Source: Candidatus Blautia intestinavium (lineage in GTDB: Bacteria; Bacillota; Clostridia; Lachnospirales; Lachnospiraceae). Taken from it: a stretch of 64,000 nucleotides of DNA. A program made the translations under genes and the position numbers. Shown here one piece after another: positions 37,371-45,802 of the stretch. Location: positions 62,001-126,000 of the forward strand of contig DXGV01000056.1 in the NCBI GenBank assembly GCA_019113745.1, in the 5' to 3' direction. The first letter of the stretch is position 1. Each line of letters opens with the position of its first letter. The notes under the pieces were generated by a model. That model worked only from the letters and a program-made list of their open reading frames with translations. It was not told where the DNA came from and ran no database searches.

Positions 37371-38060
37371 ATGAGTATTGAGCTTCTGGGAGAATCTATC
37401 AATGAATTGAGTATTGTATCCATGGCTTTGCGGATTCTCATGTCAATGGTGTGCAGCGGGGTGATTGGTCTGGAAAGAGGAAAAGCCAACCAGCCGGCAG
37501 GTATGCGTACTTATATGCTTGTAAGCCTGGGGGCCTGTATCGTGATGATCACAGGAGACTACGTATTTTATAAATATGGTACAGGAGATCCGGCGCGGCT
37601 GGGCGCTCAGGTGGTGAGCGGGATTGGTTTTCTGGGCGCAGGAAGTATCATGGTGTCCGGAAAATTAAGAATCCGGGGCCTGACAACTGCGGCGGGACTG
37701 TGGACTTCCGCCTGTATCGGGCTTGTCATGGGGATCGGATTTTTTGAATGCGGAGTTATAGCGACTGTAGCGGTTTATATCATTATAGGATATTTTAAGA
37801 AACTGGAAGACAGGATCACCTTTTATGACGGCTGGTTCAGCGTTTATGTCCGCGTGGAAGATCCGTCCTGTTTTGCGGATCTTTATGATGAGGTGAAAAA
37901 AATGGGAATGAAAACAGGAGAAGTACAGCTTCTGGACAAAAAACATGAATGCAAAGAAGCCATAATCTCCGTACGGAACAACTCGCACAGAGACAGAGAT
38001 GAGATTCTCTCCACATTACAGAATATAACCGGCGTATCCAAAGCCAGATACGTATCATGA
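37371..38060 (+). CDS. MgtC/SapB family protein
   Basis: IGLERGKANQPAGMRTYMLVSLGACIVMI, ARLGAQVVSGIGFLGAGSIMV, RGLTTAAGLWTSACIGLVMGIGFFECG; RBS supports ATG 37371. Confidence 0.93.
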   Translation: MSIELLGESINELSIVSMALRILMSMVCSGVIGLERGKANQPAGMRTYMLVSLGACIVMITGDYVFYKYGTGDPARLGAQVVSGIGFLGAGSIMVSGKLRIRGLTTAAGLWTSACIGLVMGIGFFECGVIATVAVYIIIGYFKKLEDRITFYDGWFSVYVRVEDPSCFADLYDEVKKMGMKTGEVQLLDKKHECKEAIISVRNNSHRDRDEILSTLQNITGVSKARYVS

Positions 38061-38192
38061 AAAGAACTCCGGTTATTGAACAGCGCCATACAGCTCAGAG
38101 CCATATCTCGAGCTTAAAACAGGTTACAGGCCGATATTAACTGATTAGCTGAGAAATAAAATACGGCATAAATATACAAGCCGTCAAAGAAA

Positions 38193-38246
38193 ATACCCCG
38201 CCGCAAAATCACGAACTACAACATGTCTGCGGCGGGGTATTTCGTT
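38193..38246 (+). terminator. intrinsic terminator
   Basis: ATACCCCGCCGC ... GCGGCGGGGTAT 12-bp stem followed by TTCGTTT. Confidence 0.7.
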
Positions 38247-38276
38247 TAGACGGCTGTAATTTTGCCGATTTTTTTC

Positions 38277-38399
38277 TCAGTCCTTAAGAATCTTATTCAG
38301 CACATACACAAGAATCGTAAGGATGATAATAACCGTAAAAATACTCAGCATCCCTTTCCACATAACTTCCAGGGCCTGCATTACAAGTTCCATATTCAT
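38277..38399 (-). CDS. 40-aa OadG-like small membrane subunit (not in the supplied ORF track)
   Basis: Reverse-strand translation MNMELVMQALEVMWKGMLSIFTVIIILTILVYVLNKILKD*; RBS AGGAAAGGAG 8 nt upstream; immediately downstream of OadB-like gene on the same strand. Confidence 0.82.
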   Translation of the reverse strand: MNMELVMQALEVMWKGMLSIFTVIIILTILVYVLNKILKD

Positions 38400-38466
38400 A
38401 ATACATACTCCTTTCCTGAGCATATCTCAGCATCTGCAGTTCATCATACCGGAAACCCGGCGGAGA

Positions 38467-39603
38467 TTACAGAATACTGGATACAACACTTAAGATAACG
38501 CCTCCGGCTACAACAGACGCGATCTGTCCGGAAACGTTGGTACCGGTAGCCTGCATGATCAGAACGTTGCTGGGGTCTTCCTTCAGAGCCATTCTCTGAA
38601 CAACACGGGCCGCCATGGGGAATGCGGAGATACCTGCGGCGCCGATCATCGGGTTTACCTTCTCCTTTGTGAAGAGGTTCAGAAGCTTCGCAAAGAGAAC
38701 GCCTGCGGCAGTATCAAAGATAAAGGCTGCCAGACCGATCACCATGATCAGAAGAGTCTGCGGATTGACAAAGGATTCCGCTCTCATACTGAAGGCTACG
38801 GTAATACCCAGAAGCAGGGAAACCAGATTGGAAAGGATATTCTGCGCCGCATCTGAAAGATTGTTCAGCACGCCGCACTCGCGGAGCAGATTTCCGAACA
38901 TCAGGAATCCGACAAGGGAAACGGACATCGGAGCAACCAGACCAGCTACGAAAGTAACCACGATGGGGAAAATGATCTTTGCTTTCCTGGAAACATTGAC
39001 CGCTTTATATTCCATATGGATGCAGCGCTCTTTTTTTGTTGTGAGCAGGCGGATAACCACCGGCTGGATGATGGGGACGAGCGCCATATAGGAATAGGCA
39101 ACCACGGCGATAGGCCCTACATAGTTCGATCCCAGCACCTGGGAGACAAGAATGGAAGTAGGTCCGTCGGCAGCGCCGATGATACCGATGGAAGCGGCGT
39201 CCTTCAGGTCGAAGCCCAGGAATACGGCAACCAGGATGGCTGCGAAAATACCGAACTGAGCTGCGGCTCCAAACAGGAACAGCTTGGGGTTGGAAAGCAG
39301 CGGGCCGAAATCGATCATGGCTCCGATTCCGATAAACAACAGGATTGGCATTGCCTCAGAAGCTTCGATTCCCACGTCGAAGAGCCACTGAATAATACCG
39401 TTTGTCTCGCCGATCCCTTCCAGCGTCTGGTTCAGAACTCCGGAATCGGGCAGGTTTACAAGGATCGCGCCGAATCCCAGCGGAAGCAGAAGTACCGGCT
39501 CCAGGTCCTTGCTGATGGCAAGCCAGATCAGGACAGCGCCGATGACATACATGACGATCTGCTGAGGTGTGATAGACGTGATGCCTGAAATTAAAAAGTC
39601 CAT
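38467..39603 (-). CDS. sodium ion-translocating decarboxylase beta subunit (OadB/GcdB-like)
   Basis: 378 aa, MPILLFIGIGAMIDFGPLLSNP, IIGAADGPTSILVSQVLG, NPMIGAAGISAFPMAARVVQ conserved OadB segments. Confidence 0.92.
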   Translation of the reverse strand: MDFLISGITSITPQQIVMYVIGAVLIWLAISKDLEPVLLLPLGFGAILVNLPDSGVLNQTLEGIGETNGIIQWLFDVGIEASEAMPILLFIGIGAMIDFGPLLSNPKLFLFGAAAQFGIFAAILVAVFLGFDLKDAASIGIIGAADGPTSILVSQVLGSNYVGPIAVVAYSYMALVPIIQPVVIRLLTTKKERCIHMEYKAVNVSRKAKIIFPIVVTFVAGLVAPMSVSLVGFLMFGNLLRECGVLNNLSDAAQNILSNLVSLLLGITVAFSMRAESFVNPQTLLIMVIGLAAFIFDTAAGVLFAKLLNLFTKEKVNPMIGAAGISAFPMAARVVQRMALKEDPSNVLIMQATGTNVSGQIASVVAGGVILSVVSSIL

Positions 39604-39743
39604 ATAAGTTCCTCCTTCTTACTATATGGGAAAATTTCTTTCTGCCAGCTCTATGAAGTGCCCTGTCTCCGGATTTGGACGACGGTTCTGCTTCATAAGA
39701 AAACAGAGCCTTCTGATAAAGTGTACTGATTTTCTATGAAATC

Positions 39744-39784
39744 AAAAAGACCTGTGTCCCTGCCATGAATGGAACACAGGTCTT
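39744..39784 (-). terminator. riboswitch expression-platform terminator
   Basis: minus strand AAGACCTGTGTTCC-attcatggca-GGGACACAGGTCTTTTT; its 5' arm overlaps the 3' strand of the aptamer P1. Confidence 0.8.
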
Positions 39785-39886
39785 GTCATATACCGGTTGC
39801 TTGAAAGGTATAGATTAAGCCAGAGCTTACACTCATGAATGTTGACCTAATCGCACAAAAACAGTGCTGGCTACTCCCCTATATCA
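39775..39886 (-). ncRNA. yybP-ykoY family (Mn2+) riboswitch aptamer
   Basis: minus strand TATAGGGGAGTAGCC ... GGTCAACATTCATGAG ... GACAAGACCTGTG; P1 TATAGG/CCTGTG pairs; conserved GGGGAGUA, GUCAAyA and CAAGACC blocks. Confidence 0.82.
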
Positions 39887-39892
39887 AAATGT

Positions 39893-39921
39893 ATTTTACA
39901 GCATATACCTTATGTTTTCAA
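39893..39921 (-). promoter_or_regulatory. promoter driving the riboswitch/OadB transcript
   Basis: minus strand TTGAAA - 17 nt - TAAAAT, a few nt upstream of the aptamer. Confidence 0.7.
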
Positions 39922-39945
39922 GAATTTTTTTTATTTTTGGACAGA

Positions 39946-41193
39946 TCATGACCTGGCGGTCTTTATGATTCCGATAAGAATAAGAAGCATAAGGAAAGCG
40001 CCAACACCTCCGATAATATAATAAGGAACGTCTGTATGGGGGGCGGAATAATCCTGGGCGGCCGTAAGGTTCTGCTGGCTTTCCTGTACAAGACTGTCGT
40101 CCTGTTCCTGAACAGCGGCCATAACAGCCGTTCCCACAGGCGTTCCGCCAAAATAATACTGGCGGCTGGTCTGTCCGTTTTCACCAGGAGAATCTTCTGT
40201 AGTAAGAGCGTCGGCGGAGGTTCCTGACGGAACGTAAACATTTCCGCCGGAGATCATATTGAAATCCGTATCGCCCAGAGAAAGCATCTGGAAATTATCA
40301 AATCCATAATTCAGCAGACTTCCGGCTTCCGTACCGGTAGTGCCGGAAGCTCCCTGAAGGACTACGGCGATAAGGGTGATATCGTTTTTGCGGGCTCCGC
40401 ATACAAGAGTGCTGCCGGAAGCTTCCGTATATCCTTCTCGGCCGCCGAGACAGTATTGATAATATGCGGCGTTGGCGCTGTTTGTCATGGAAAAATTATT
40501 TGTCAGGACACGCTCGCCGCCGGATACGTTTGTGGCCGGAATTGTATAGGAGGTTGTTCCGGCGATAGTACGGAAGGTATCGTTGTCGATAGCGGCCTTC
40601 ATGATCAGGGCCATATCGTGGGCTGTGGTATGCTGGTTTTCATCCGGAAGACCGGTGGGATTGGTAAAAACCGTGTCGGTGCATCCAAACTCGGTTGCTC
40701 TTGTGTTCATCATCTGGACAAAGGCGTCTACAGATCCGCCGATGTGCTCGGCTACCTGAAGGGCGATATCGTTGGCGGAGGACAGCATCATGGCGTAAAG
40801 ACACTGTTCCATGGTAAAAACCTCGTCCAACTGGGCGGAAATATTTGCCCCTCCGTCTGTAACGCCGGATACTCCTGTAGCCGTCATAGTCACCTGGTCG
40901 GTAAGCTGGCTGTTTTCCAGGGCAAGGAGGGTTGTCATCACTTTTACCGTGGCCCCGGGATAAAGAACCTGATCCATGTTTTTGGCGTATACGATAGTGT
41001 TGGTGGAATCCTCCATGACGACCGCTGCGGTAGAGGTGATGTCAGGGCCCTGGGGCCAGCCGGAAATACTGTTGGTAGTGATGCCTGTTCCTGCGGCGGC
41101 TGTTTCTTCCGCGGCTTTGACCGGCGTGTGCAGCAGCAGGGAAAAGGCAGCGGCGGCGGCCAGCAGACCGGCAAAAAATCTTTTTATTCTCAT
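39946..41193 (-). CDS. D-alanyl-D-alanine carboxypeptidase family protein (second DacA-like paralog)
   Basis: signal peptide, YPGATVKVMT (SxxK-like region reads GATVK), SSANDIALQ (SxN), C-terminal TM; RBS supports ATG at 41193 rather than 41319. Confidence 0.82.
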   Translation of the reverse strand: MRIKRFFAGLLAAAAAFSLLLHTPVKAAEETAAAGTGITTNSISGWPQGPDITSTAAVVMEDSTNTIVYAKNMDQVLYPGATVKVMTTLLALENSQLTDQVTMTATGVSGVTDGGANISAQLDEVFTMEQCLYAMMLSSANDIALQVAEHIGGSVDAFVQMMNTRATEFGCTDTVFTNPTGLPDENQHTTAHDMALIMKAAIDNDTFRTIAGTTSYTIPATNVSGGERVLTNNFSMTNSANAAYYQYCLGGREGYTEASGSTLVCGARKNDITLIAVVLQGASGTTGTEAGSLLNYGFDNFQMLSLGDTDFNMISGGNVYVPSGTSADALTTEDSPGENGQTSRQYYFGGTPVGTAVMAAVQEQDDSLVQESQQNLTAAQDYSAPHTDVPYYIIGGVGAFLMLLILIGIIKTARS

Positions 41194-41358
41194 AAATGCA
41201 CTCCTGTTTCCGATGAATGATCTGTTAACTATTATTCCGCAAAAAAAGAAAAAAATCAGTTGATCCGCGGAGTTTGTTTCAGAACCTATCATATCCCATT
41301 TTTCTCTGTAATTCAACACCTTCTTGGCGGCTTTTAGAGAGGAAATGCCTTGTTAGCC

Positions 41359-41390
41359 TTGCAAAAAACAGGGTACAATGATAAAATAAA
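41359..41390 (+). promoter_or_regulatory. candidate promoter of the tandem-GT2 gene
   Basis: TTGTTA - 18 nt - TACAAT upstream of 41444. Confidence 0.45.
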
Positions 41391-41443
41391 CCCGGCGAAA
41401 AGTAAAATATATGTAAAATCGACAATATCTGAGGACTATAAAT

Positions 41444-43303
41444 ATGAATAAAAAGCAGAATACAGGAAGCCGGATCCAATGGGGACGCATGATGAAAAAA
41501 CTGAATCCGTATACTGTGCAGAAGGGATTCCGTTATCTGAAACATTACGGTCCGAAAGAATTCTGGATCAGGCTCCATGAGCGCTTTGAACCGGAGGAGG
41601 TTCCATACGGACCCTGGTATGAAGCGTATGTTCCGGACGAGGCGGAACTTTCCCGCCAGCGGCGTATCAGGCTGGATTATGAACCGCTGATCAGTGTGGC
41701 TGTGCCCGCTTACCGCACGCCAAAGCTGTTTCTTTCCCAGATGATGGACTCCCTCCTGGCACAGACATATAAAAACTGGGAGCTGTGCATTGCAAATGGA
41801 AGTCCGGAAGATGAGGACATGAGAGCGGTACTGGAAGAATATTCCGCCCGGGATAAGCGTATCTGCGTGCAGAACCTTGCGGAAAATCTGGGAATAGCCG
41901 GAAATACAAACGCGGCTCTTTCCATGGCCTCCGGTGAATTTGCGGGGATTCTGGATCATGACGATCTTCTTGCCCCAAACGCTCTTTTTGAAATAGCCAA
42001 AGCGCTGGGAAACGACCGCGGACTGGACGCTGTGTATACAGATGAGGATAAAGTGACCACAGATCTTGAGGAACATTTTCAGCCGCATCTGAAGCCTGAT
42101 TTTAACCTGGATCTTCTCCGGTCAAATAATTATATCTGTCATTTCTTTGTAGTACGGCGTTCTGTCATTAAGAAGGCGGGCGGTTTCCGCCAGGAGTTTG
42201 ACGGGGCCCAGGACTATGATTTCATTTTCCGGTGCGTAGAGCAGGCGGAAAAGGTGGGGCATATCCCGGAAATCCTTTATCACTGGAGAACTCATAAGGC
42301 TTCCACAGCAGATAATCCGGCCAGCAAGATGTACGCCTTTGACGCCGGAAAGTGGGCTATAGAGGCTCATCTGAAAAGAACCGGAGTCAGGGGGACGGTA
42401 AGTCATACGCCGGATCTTGGATTTTACAGGGTGACGTATCCTGTTCAGGGAGAACCTCTGATCTCTATTATCATTCCAAATAAGGATGAGAAGGAGACTC
42501 TGAAGGCCTGCATAGAGTCCATACGTGAAAAAACAGAGTATCCCAATTATGAAATACTGATCATTGAAAACAACAGTACAACAGAAGAGATCTTTCGCTA
42601 TTATAAAGAGCTTTCGGCAGATCCCCGGATTCGTCTTCTGAGATGGAAAAAGGAATTTAATTATTCCGCCATCAATAATTACGGCGTCCGCCACGCAAAA
42701 GGGGAGTATCTGCTGTTTTTGAATAACGATGTGACAGTGATCACTCCCGGCTGGCTGAAAGAGATGCTGGGAGTCTGCCAGCGCCCCGAGGTAGGCGCGG
42801 TGGGAGTAAAGCTGATCTACCCGGACAATACCATCCAGCATGCCGGATGCGTGATCGGGATCGGAGGCATCGCGGGACATATGTTTGTAGACATGCCCGC
42901 GAACCGGACGGGATATCTCCATAAGGCGTCGCTGCTTCAGGACATGAGCGCTGTAACGGCAGCCTGCATGATGATGAAAAAAGAGGCTTTCGATACCGCC
43001 GGGGGATTTACGGAAAAGCTGTCGGTGGCTTTTAACGATGTGGATCTCTGCCTGAAAGTCAGGGAAAGCGGAAAACTGATCGTATATGATCCTTACGTGC
43101 AGCTTTATCACGCGGAATCAAAGACAAGGGGAGCCGAGGACAGTAAAGAAAAGGTGCGCCGTTTTCAGGAAGAGATCGAATATATGCGGAGCCGCTGGAT
43201 CGGAATTCTGAAAAAGGGAGATCCCTATTACAACAAAAATCTTTCTCTGACAAAATGGAATTATTCGCTTCGTCCTCTTCCGGGTATGGCGAAGAAGGGG
43301 TAA
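41444..43303 (+). CDS. tandem GT2 glycosyltransferase
   Basis: ISVAVPAYRTPKLFLSQMMDSL and ISIIIPNKDEKETLKACIESI; paralog of the 21.5-26.4 kb enzymes without their long N-terminal domain. Confidence 0.88.
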   Translation: MNKKQNTGSRIQWGRMMKKLNPYTVQKGFRYLKHYGPKEFWIRLHERFEPEEVPYGPWYEAYVPDEAELSRQRRIRLDYEPLISVAVPAYRTPKLFLSQMMDSLLAQTYKNWELCIANGSPEDEDMRAVLEEYSARDKRICVQNLAENLGIAGNTNAALSMASGEFAGILDHDDLLAPNALFEIAKALGNDRGLDAVYTDEDKVTTDLEEHFQPHLKPDFNLDLLRSNNYICHFFVVRRSVIKKAGGFRQEFDGAQDYDFIFRCVEQAEKVGHIPEILYHWRTHKASTADNPASKMYAFDAGKWAIEAHLKRTGVRGTVSHTPDLGFYRVTYPVQGEPLISIIIPNKDEKETLKACIESIREKTEYPNYEILIIENNSTTEEIFRYYKELSADPRIRLLRWKKEFNYSAINNYGVRHAKGEYLLFLNNDVTVITPGWLKEMLGVCQRPEVGAVGVKLIYPDNTIQHAGCVIGIGGIAGHMFVDMPANRTGYLHKASLLQDMSAVTAACMMMKKEAFDTAGGFTEKLSVAFNDVDLCLKVRESGKLIVYDPYVQLYHAESKTRGAEDSKEKVRRFQEEIEYMRSRWIGILKKGDPYYNKNLSLTKWNYSLRPLPGMAKKG

Positions 43304-43312
43304 GGAGGAGCT

Positions 43313-44266
43313 ATGAAGGTATCGGTGGTTATACCGAATTTTAATGGAATTGCTTTTCTGGACAGTGTTCTTGGAAGTCTTGAGGGTCAGACGCTTAGAG
43401 ATTTTGAAGTGATTCTTGTAGACAACGGTTCTTCAGATGGAAGCTGTTCTTTTGTGGCGGGGAATTATCCCTGGGTCCATATCCTGGAGCTTCCGGAAAA
43501 TTTTGGCTTCTGCAGAGCGGTCAATGAGGGGATCAGGGCGGCAAAGGCGCCCTATGTGCTGCTTCTGAATAACGATACGGAGGCGGAGGAAAACTTTGTA
43601 GAAGAAATGCTGGAAGCCCTGAAAAGACATAAAAACGCCTTTTCCTGCGGGGCCCGTATGGTACAGTATCACGACAGGGACAAGCTGGACGATGCGGGAA
43701 ATTTCTACTGCGCTCTGGGATGGTCTTATGCCAGGGGAAAGGGAAAAGATATCCGCTCCTACGAAAAAGAAGAAAAAATCTTTGCTTCCTGCGGAGGCGC
43801 CGCGATCTACAGAAAGAAAATCCTGGAACAGATCGGGCTTTTTGATGAAGAGCATTTTGCCTATCTGGAAGATATTGATATCGGCTACCGGGCCAGAATC
43901 TACGGATATGAAAACTGGTACGCGCCGAAAGCCGTGGTCTACCATGTGGGCAGCGGAACCAGCGGATCCCGCTATAATCAGTTCAAAACCAGATATTCCT
44001 CAAGAAATAATATCTATCTGATATACAAAAACATGCCGTTGCTGCAGATTATCCTGAATCTTCCTTTTCTTGTGGCCGGTTTCGGCGTTAAGGCGCTGTT
44101 CTTTGCCGCGAAGGGAATGGGAAGAGAATACCTGGCGGGGATAAAGAATGGTTTTTCCATCAGCCGGAAGGGAAAAAAGGTTCCTTTTACCATGAAACAT
44201 CTTTCCAATTATGTAAAGATCCAGATAGAATTATGGGTAAATATTTTCCGGCGTTTCGCGGCGTAA
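43313..44266 (+). CDS. GT2 family glycosyltransferase (rhamnosyltransferase-like)
   Basis: VSVVIPNFNGIAFLDSVLGSLEGQ, LLNNDTE, FFDEEHFAYLEDIDIGYRARIYGY. Confidence 0.88.
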   Translation: MKVSVVIPNFNGIAFLDSVLGSLEGQTLRDFEVILVDNGSSDGSCSFVAGNYPWVHILELPENFGFCRAVNEGIRAAKAPYVLLLNNDTEAEENFVEEMLEALKRHKNAFSCGARMVQYHDRDKLDDAGNFYCALGWSYARGKGKDIRSYEKEEKIFASCGGAAIYRKKILEQIGLFDEEHFAYLEDIDIGYRARIYGYENWYAPKAVVYHVGSGTSGSRYNQFKTRYSSRNNIYLIYKNMPLLQIILNLPFLVAGFGVKALFFAAKGMGREYLAGIKNGFSISRKGKKVPFTMKHLSNYVKIQIELWVNIFRRFAA

Positions 44267-44381
44267 GAAAGAAATTACAGGATTTCATTTTATTTTTATA
44301 AAATAAACATGAAGATCATATTGATTTTAAAGTACAACTATTATAAGATAAACACTATGAAATGGATTGAGGTGGCAGAGA

Positions 44382-45785
44382 TTGATTCAGGATAACCAGA
44401 AGAATTTCAGTCGTCTTCAGATGCTGATAGATGCTTTTGTCATCGCCGGCTCCTACGTGGTCGCATGGATGATCCGTTTTATCGGTCCGTTTTCCTATTC
44501 GGCAGTGCGTACATTATCTTTTGAGCAGTATATGTTTGCCCTGATTTTTATAATTCCGGGCTATCTGCTTCTGTATCAGGCTTTTACGCTCTATGAGCCT
44601 ATGCACATGCAGGGCCGCAGGCTTGTCCTGGCAAATGTGATCAAGGCCAACGTGCTTGGGCTGCTCCTGATCGTATTTACGCTGTACATGCTGGAGGAAA
44701 GCGATTTTTCCCGACTGACGGTATATATTTTCTGTGTGATCAATATCGTTCTGGAGTGGTCCGTCCGTATGCTGATCTTCGCGGCTCTGCGGGATATGCG
44801 GAAAAAAGGACATAACCAGAAGCAGATCATACTGGTGGGATACAGCCGCGCGGCAGAAGAATATATTGACAGGATTCAGCAGAATCCTCAGTGGGGGTAT
44901 GTTATTCGGGGAATCCTGGATGACAATGTTCCTGCCGGAACACTGTACAAAGGAGTAAAGGTGATCGGTAGGATCGCAAATCTTACCGTGATACTTCCGG
45001 CCAACAGACTGGACGAGATAGCGATCACACTGGGACTGAGCGAGTATTACCGCCTGGAAGAAATTGTCGCCATGTGCGAAAAGTCAGGCGTCCATACGAA
45101 ATTTATTCCCGATTACAATAAAATCATACCTACCAAACCATATACAGAAGATATTCTCGGCCTCCCGGTAATTAATATCCGGTATGTGCCTTTGAGCAAT
45201 ACTTTTAATGCCATGGTAAAAAGAGCCATGGATATCGTAGGTTCTATTGCGGCGATCATCGTGTCTTCTCCGGTGATGCTCCTGATGTGCGTTCTGATCA
45301 AAGCTTCGTCTCCCGGACCGCTGATCTACAAGCAGGAAAGGGTCGGCCTCCATAATAAGACGTTTCGTATGTACAAATTCCGCTCCATGGAGATCCAGCC
45401 TGAAGCGGAGGAGAAAAAAGCGTGGACGGTAAAGAACGATCCCAGGGTTACGGGAATCGGGAAATTTATGCGCAGGACAAGTATTGACGAGCTTCCCCAG
45501 TTGTTTAACATTCTGCGGGGAGACATGAGCCTGGTAGGGCCAAGACCGGAACGGCCTTTCTTTGTGGAAAAGTTCCGGGAAGAAATACCGCGCTATATGG
45601 TAAAGCACCAGGTACGTCCGGGACTTACCGGATGGGCTCAGGTAAACGGATACCGGGGCGATACTTCTATCAGAAAACGGATTGATTATGACCTTTATTA
45701 TATTGAAAACTGGACTATAGGATTTGACATAAAGATACTGTTTTTGACATTTTTTAAAGGTTTTATCAATAAAAATGCATATTAA
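44382..45785 (+). CDS. undecaprenyl-phosphate sugar-1-phosphate transferase (WbaP/polyprenol-P hexose-1-P transferase family)
   Basis: N-terminal TMs, CoA-binding-like domain, C-terminal KRAMDIVGSIAAIIVSSPVMLL, DELPQLFNILRGDMSLVGPRPERP; start uncertain (TTG 44367 or 44382). Confidence 0.93.
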   Translation: MIQDNQKNFSRLQMLIDAFVIAGSYVVAWMIRFIGPFSYSAVRTLSFEQYMFALIFIIPGYLLLYQAFTLYEPMHMQGRRLVLANVIKANVLGLLLIVFTLYMLEESDFSRLTVYIFCVINIVLEWSVRMLIFAALRDMRKKGHNQKQIILVGYSRAAEEYIDRIQQNPQWGYVIRGILDDNVPAGTLYKGVKVIGRIANLTVILPANRLDEIAITLGLSEYYRLEEIVAMCEKSGVHTKFIPDYNKIIPTKPYTEDILGLPVINIRYVPLSNTFNAMVKRAMDIVGSIAAIIVSSPVMLLMCVLIKASSPGPLIYKQERVGLHNKTFRMYKFRSMEIQPEAEEKKAWTVKNDPRVTGIGKFMRRTSIDELPQLFNILRGDMSLVGPRPERPFFVEKFREEIPRYMVKHQVRPGLTGWAQVNGYRGDTSIRKRIDYDLYYIENWTIGFDIKILFLTFFKGFINKNAY

Positions 45786-45802
45786 AGATAAGGGGAAAGA
45801 AC

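Noticed and set aside
38467-39603. OadB-like gene as part of an ordinary oxaloacetate/methylmalonyl-CoA decarboxylase operon
   Set aside because: No alpha (carboxyltransferase) or biotin carrier gene nearby and a Mn-type riboswitch upstream, so the standard assignment is not supported by context alone.
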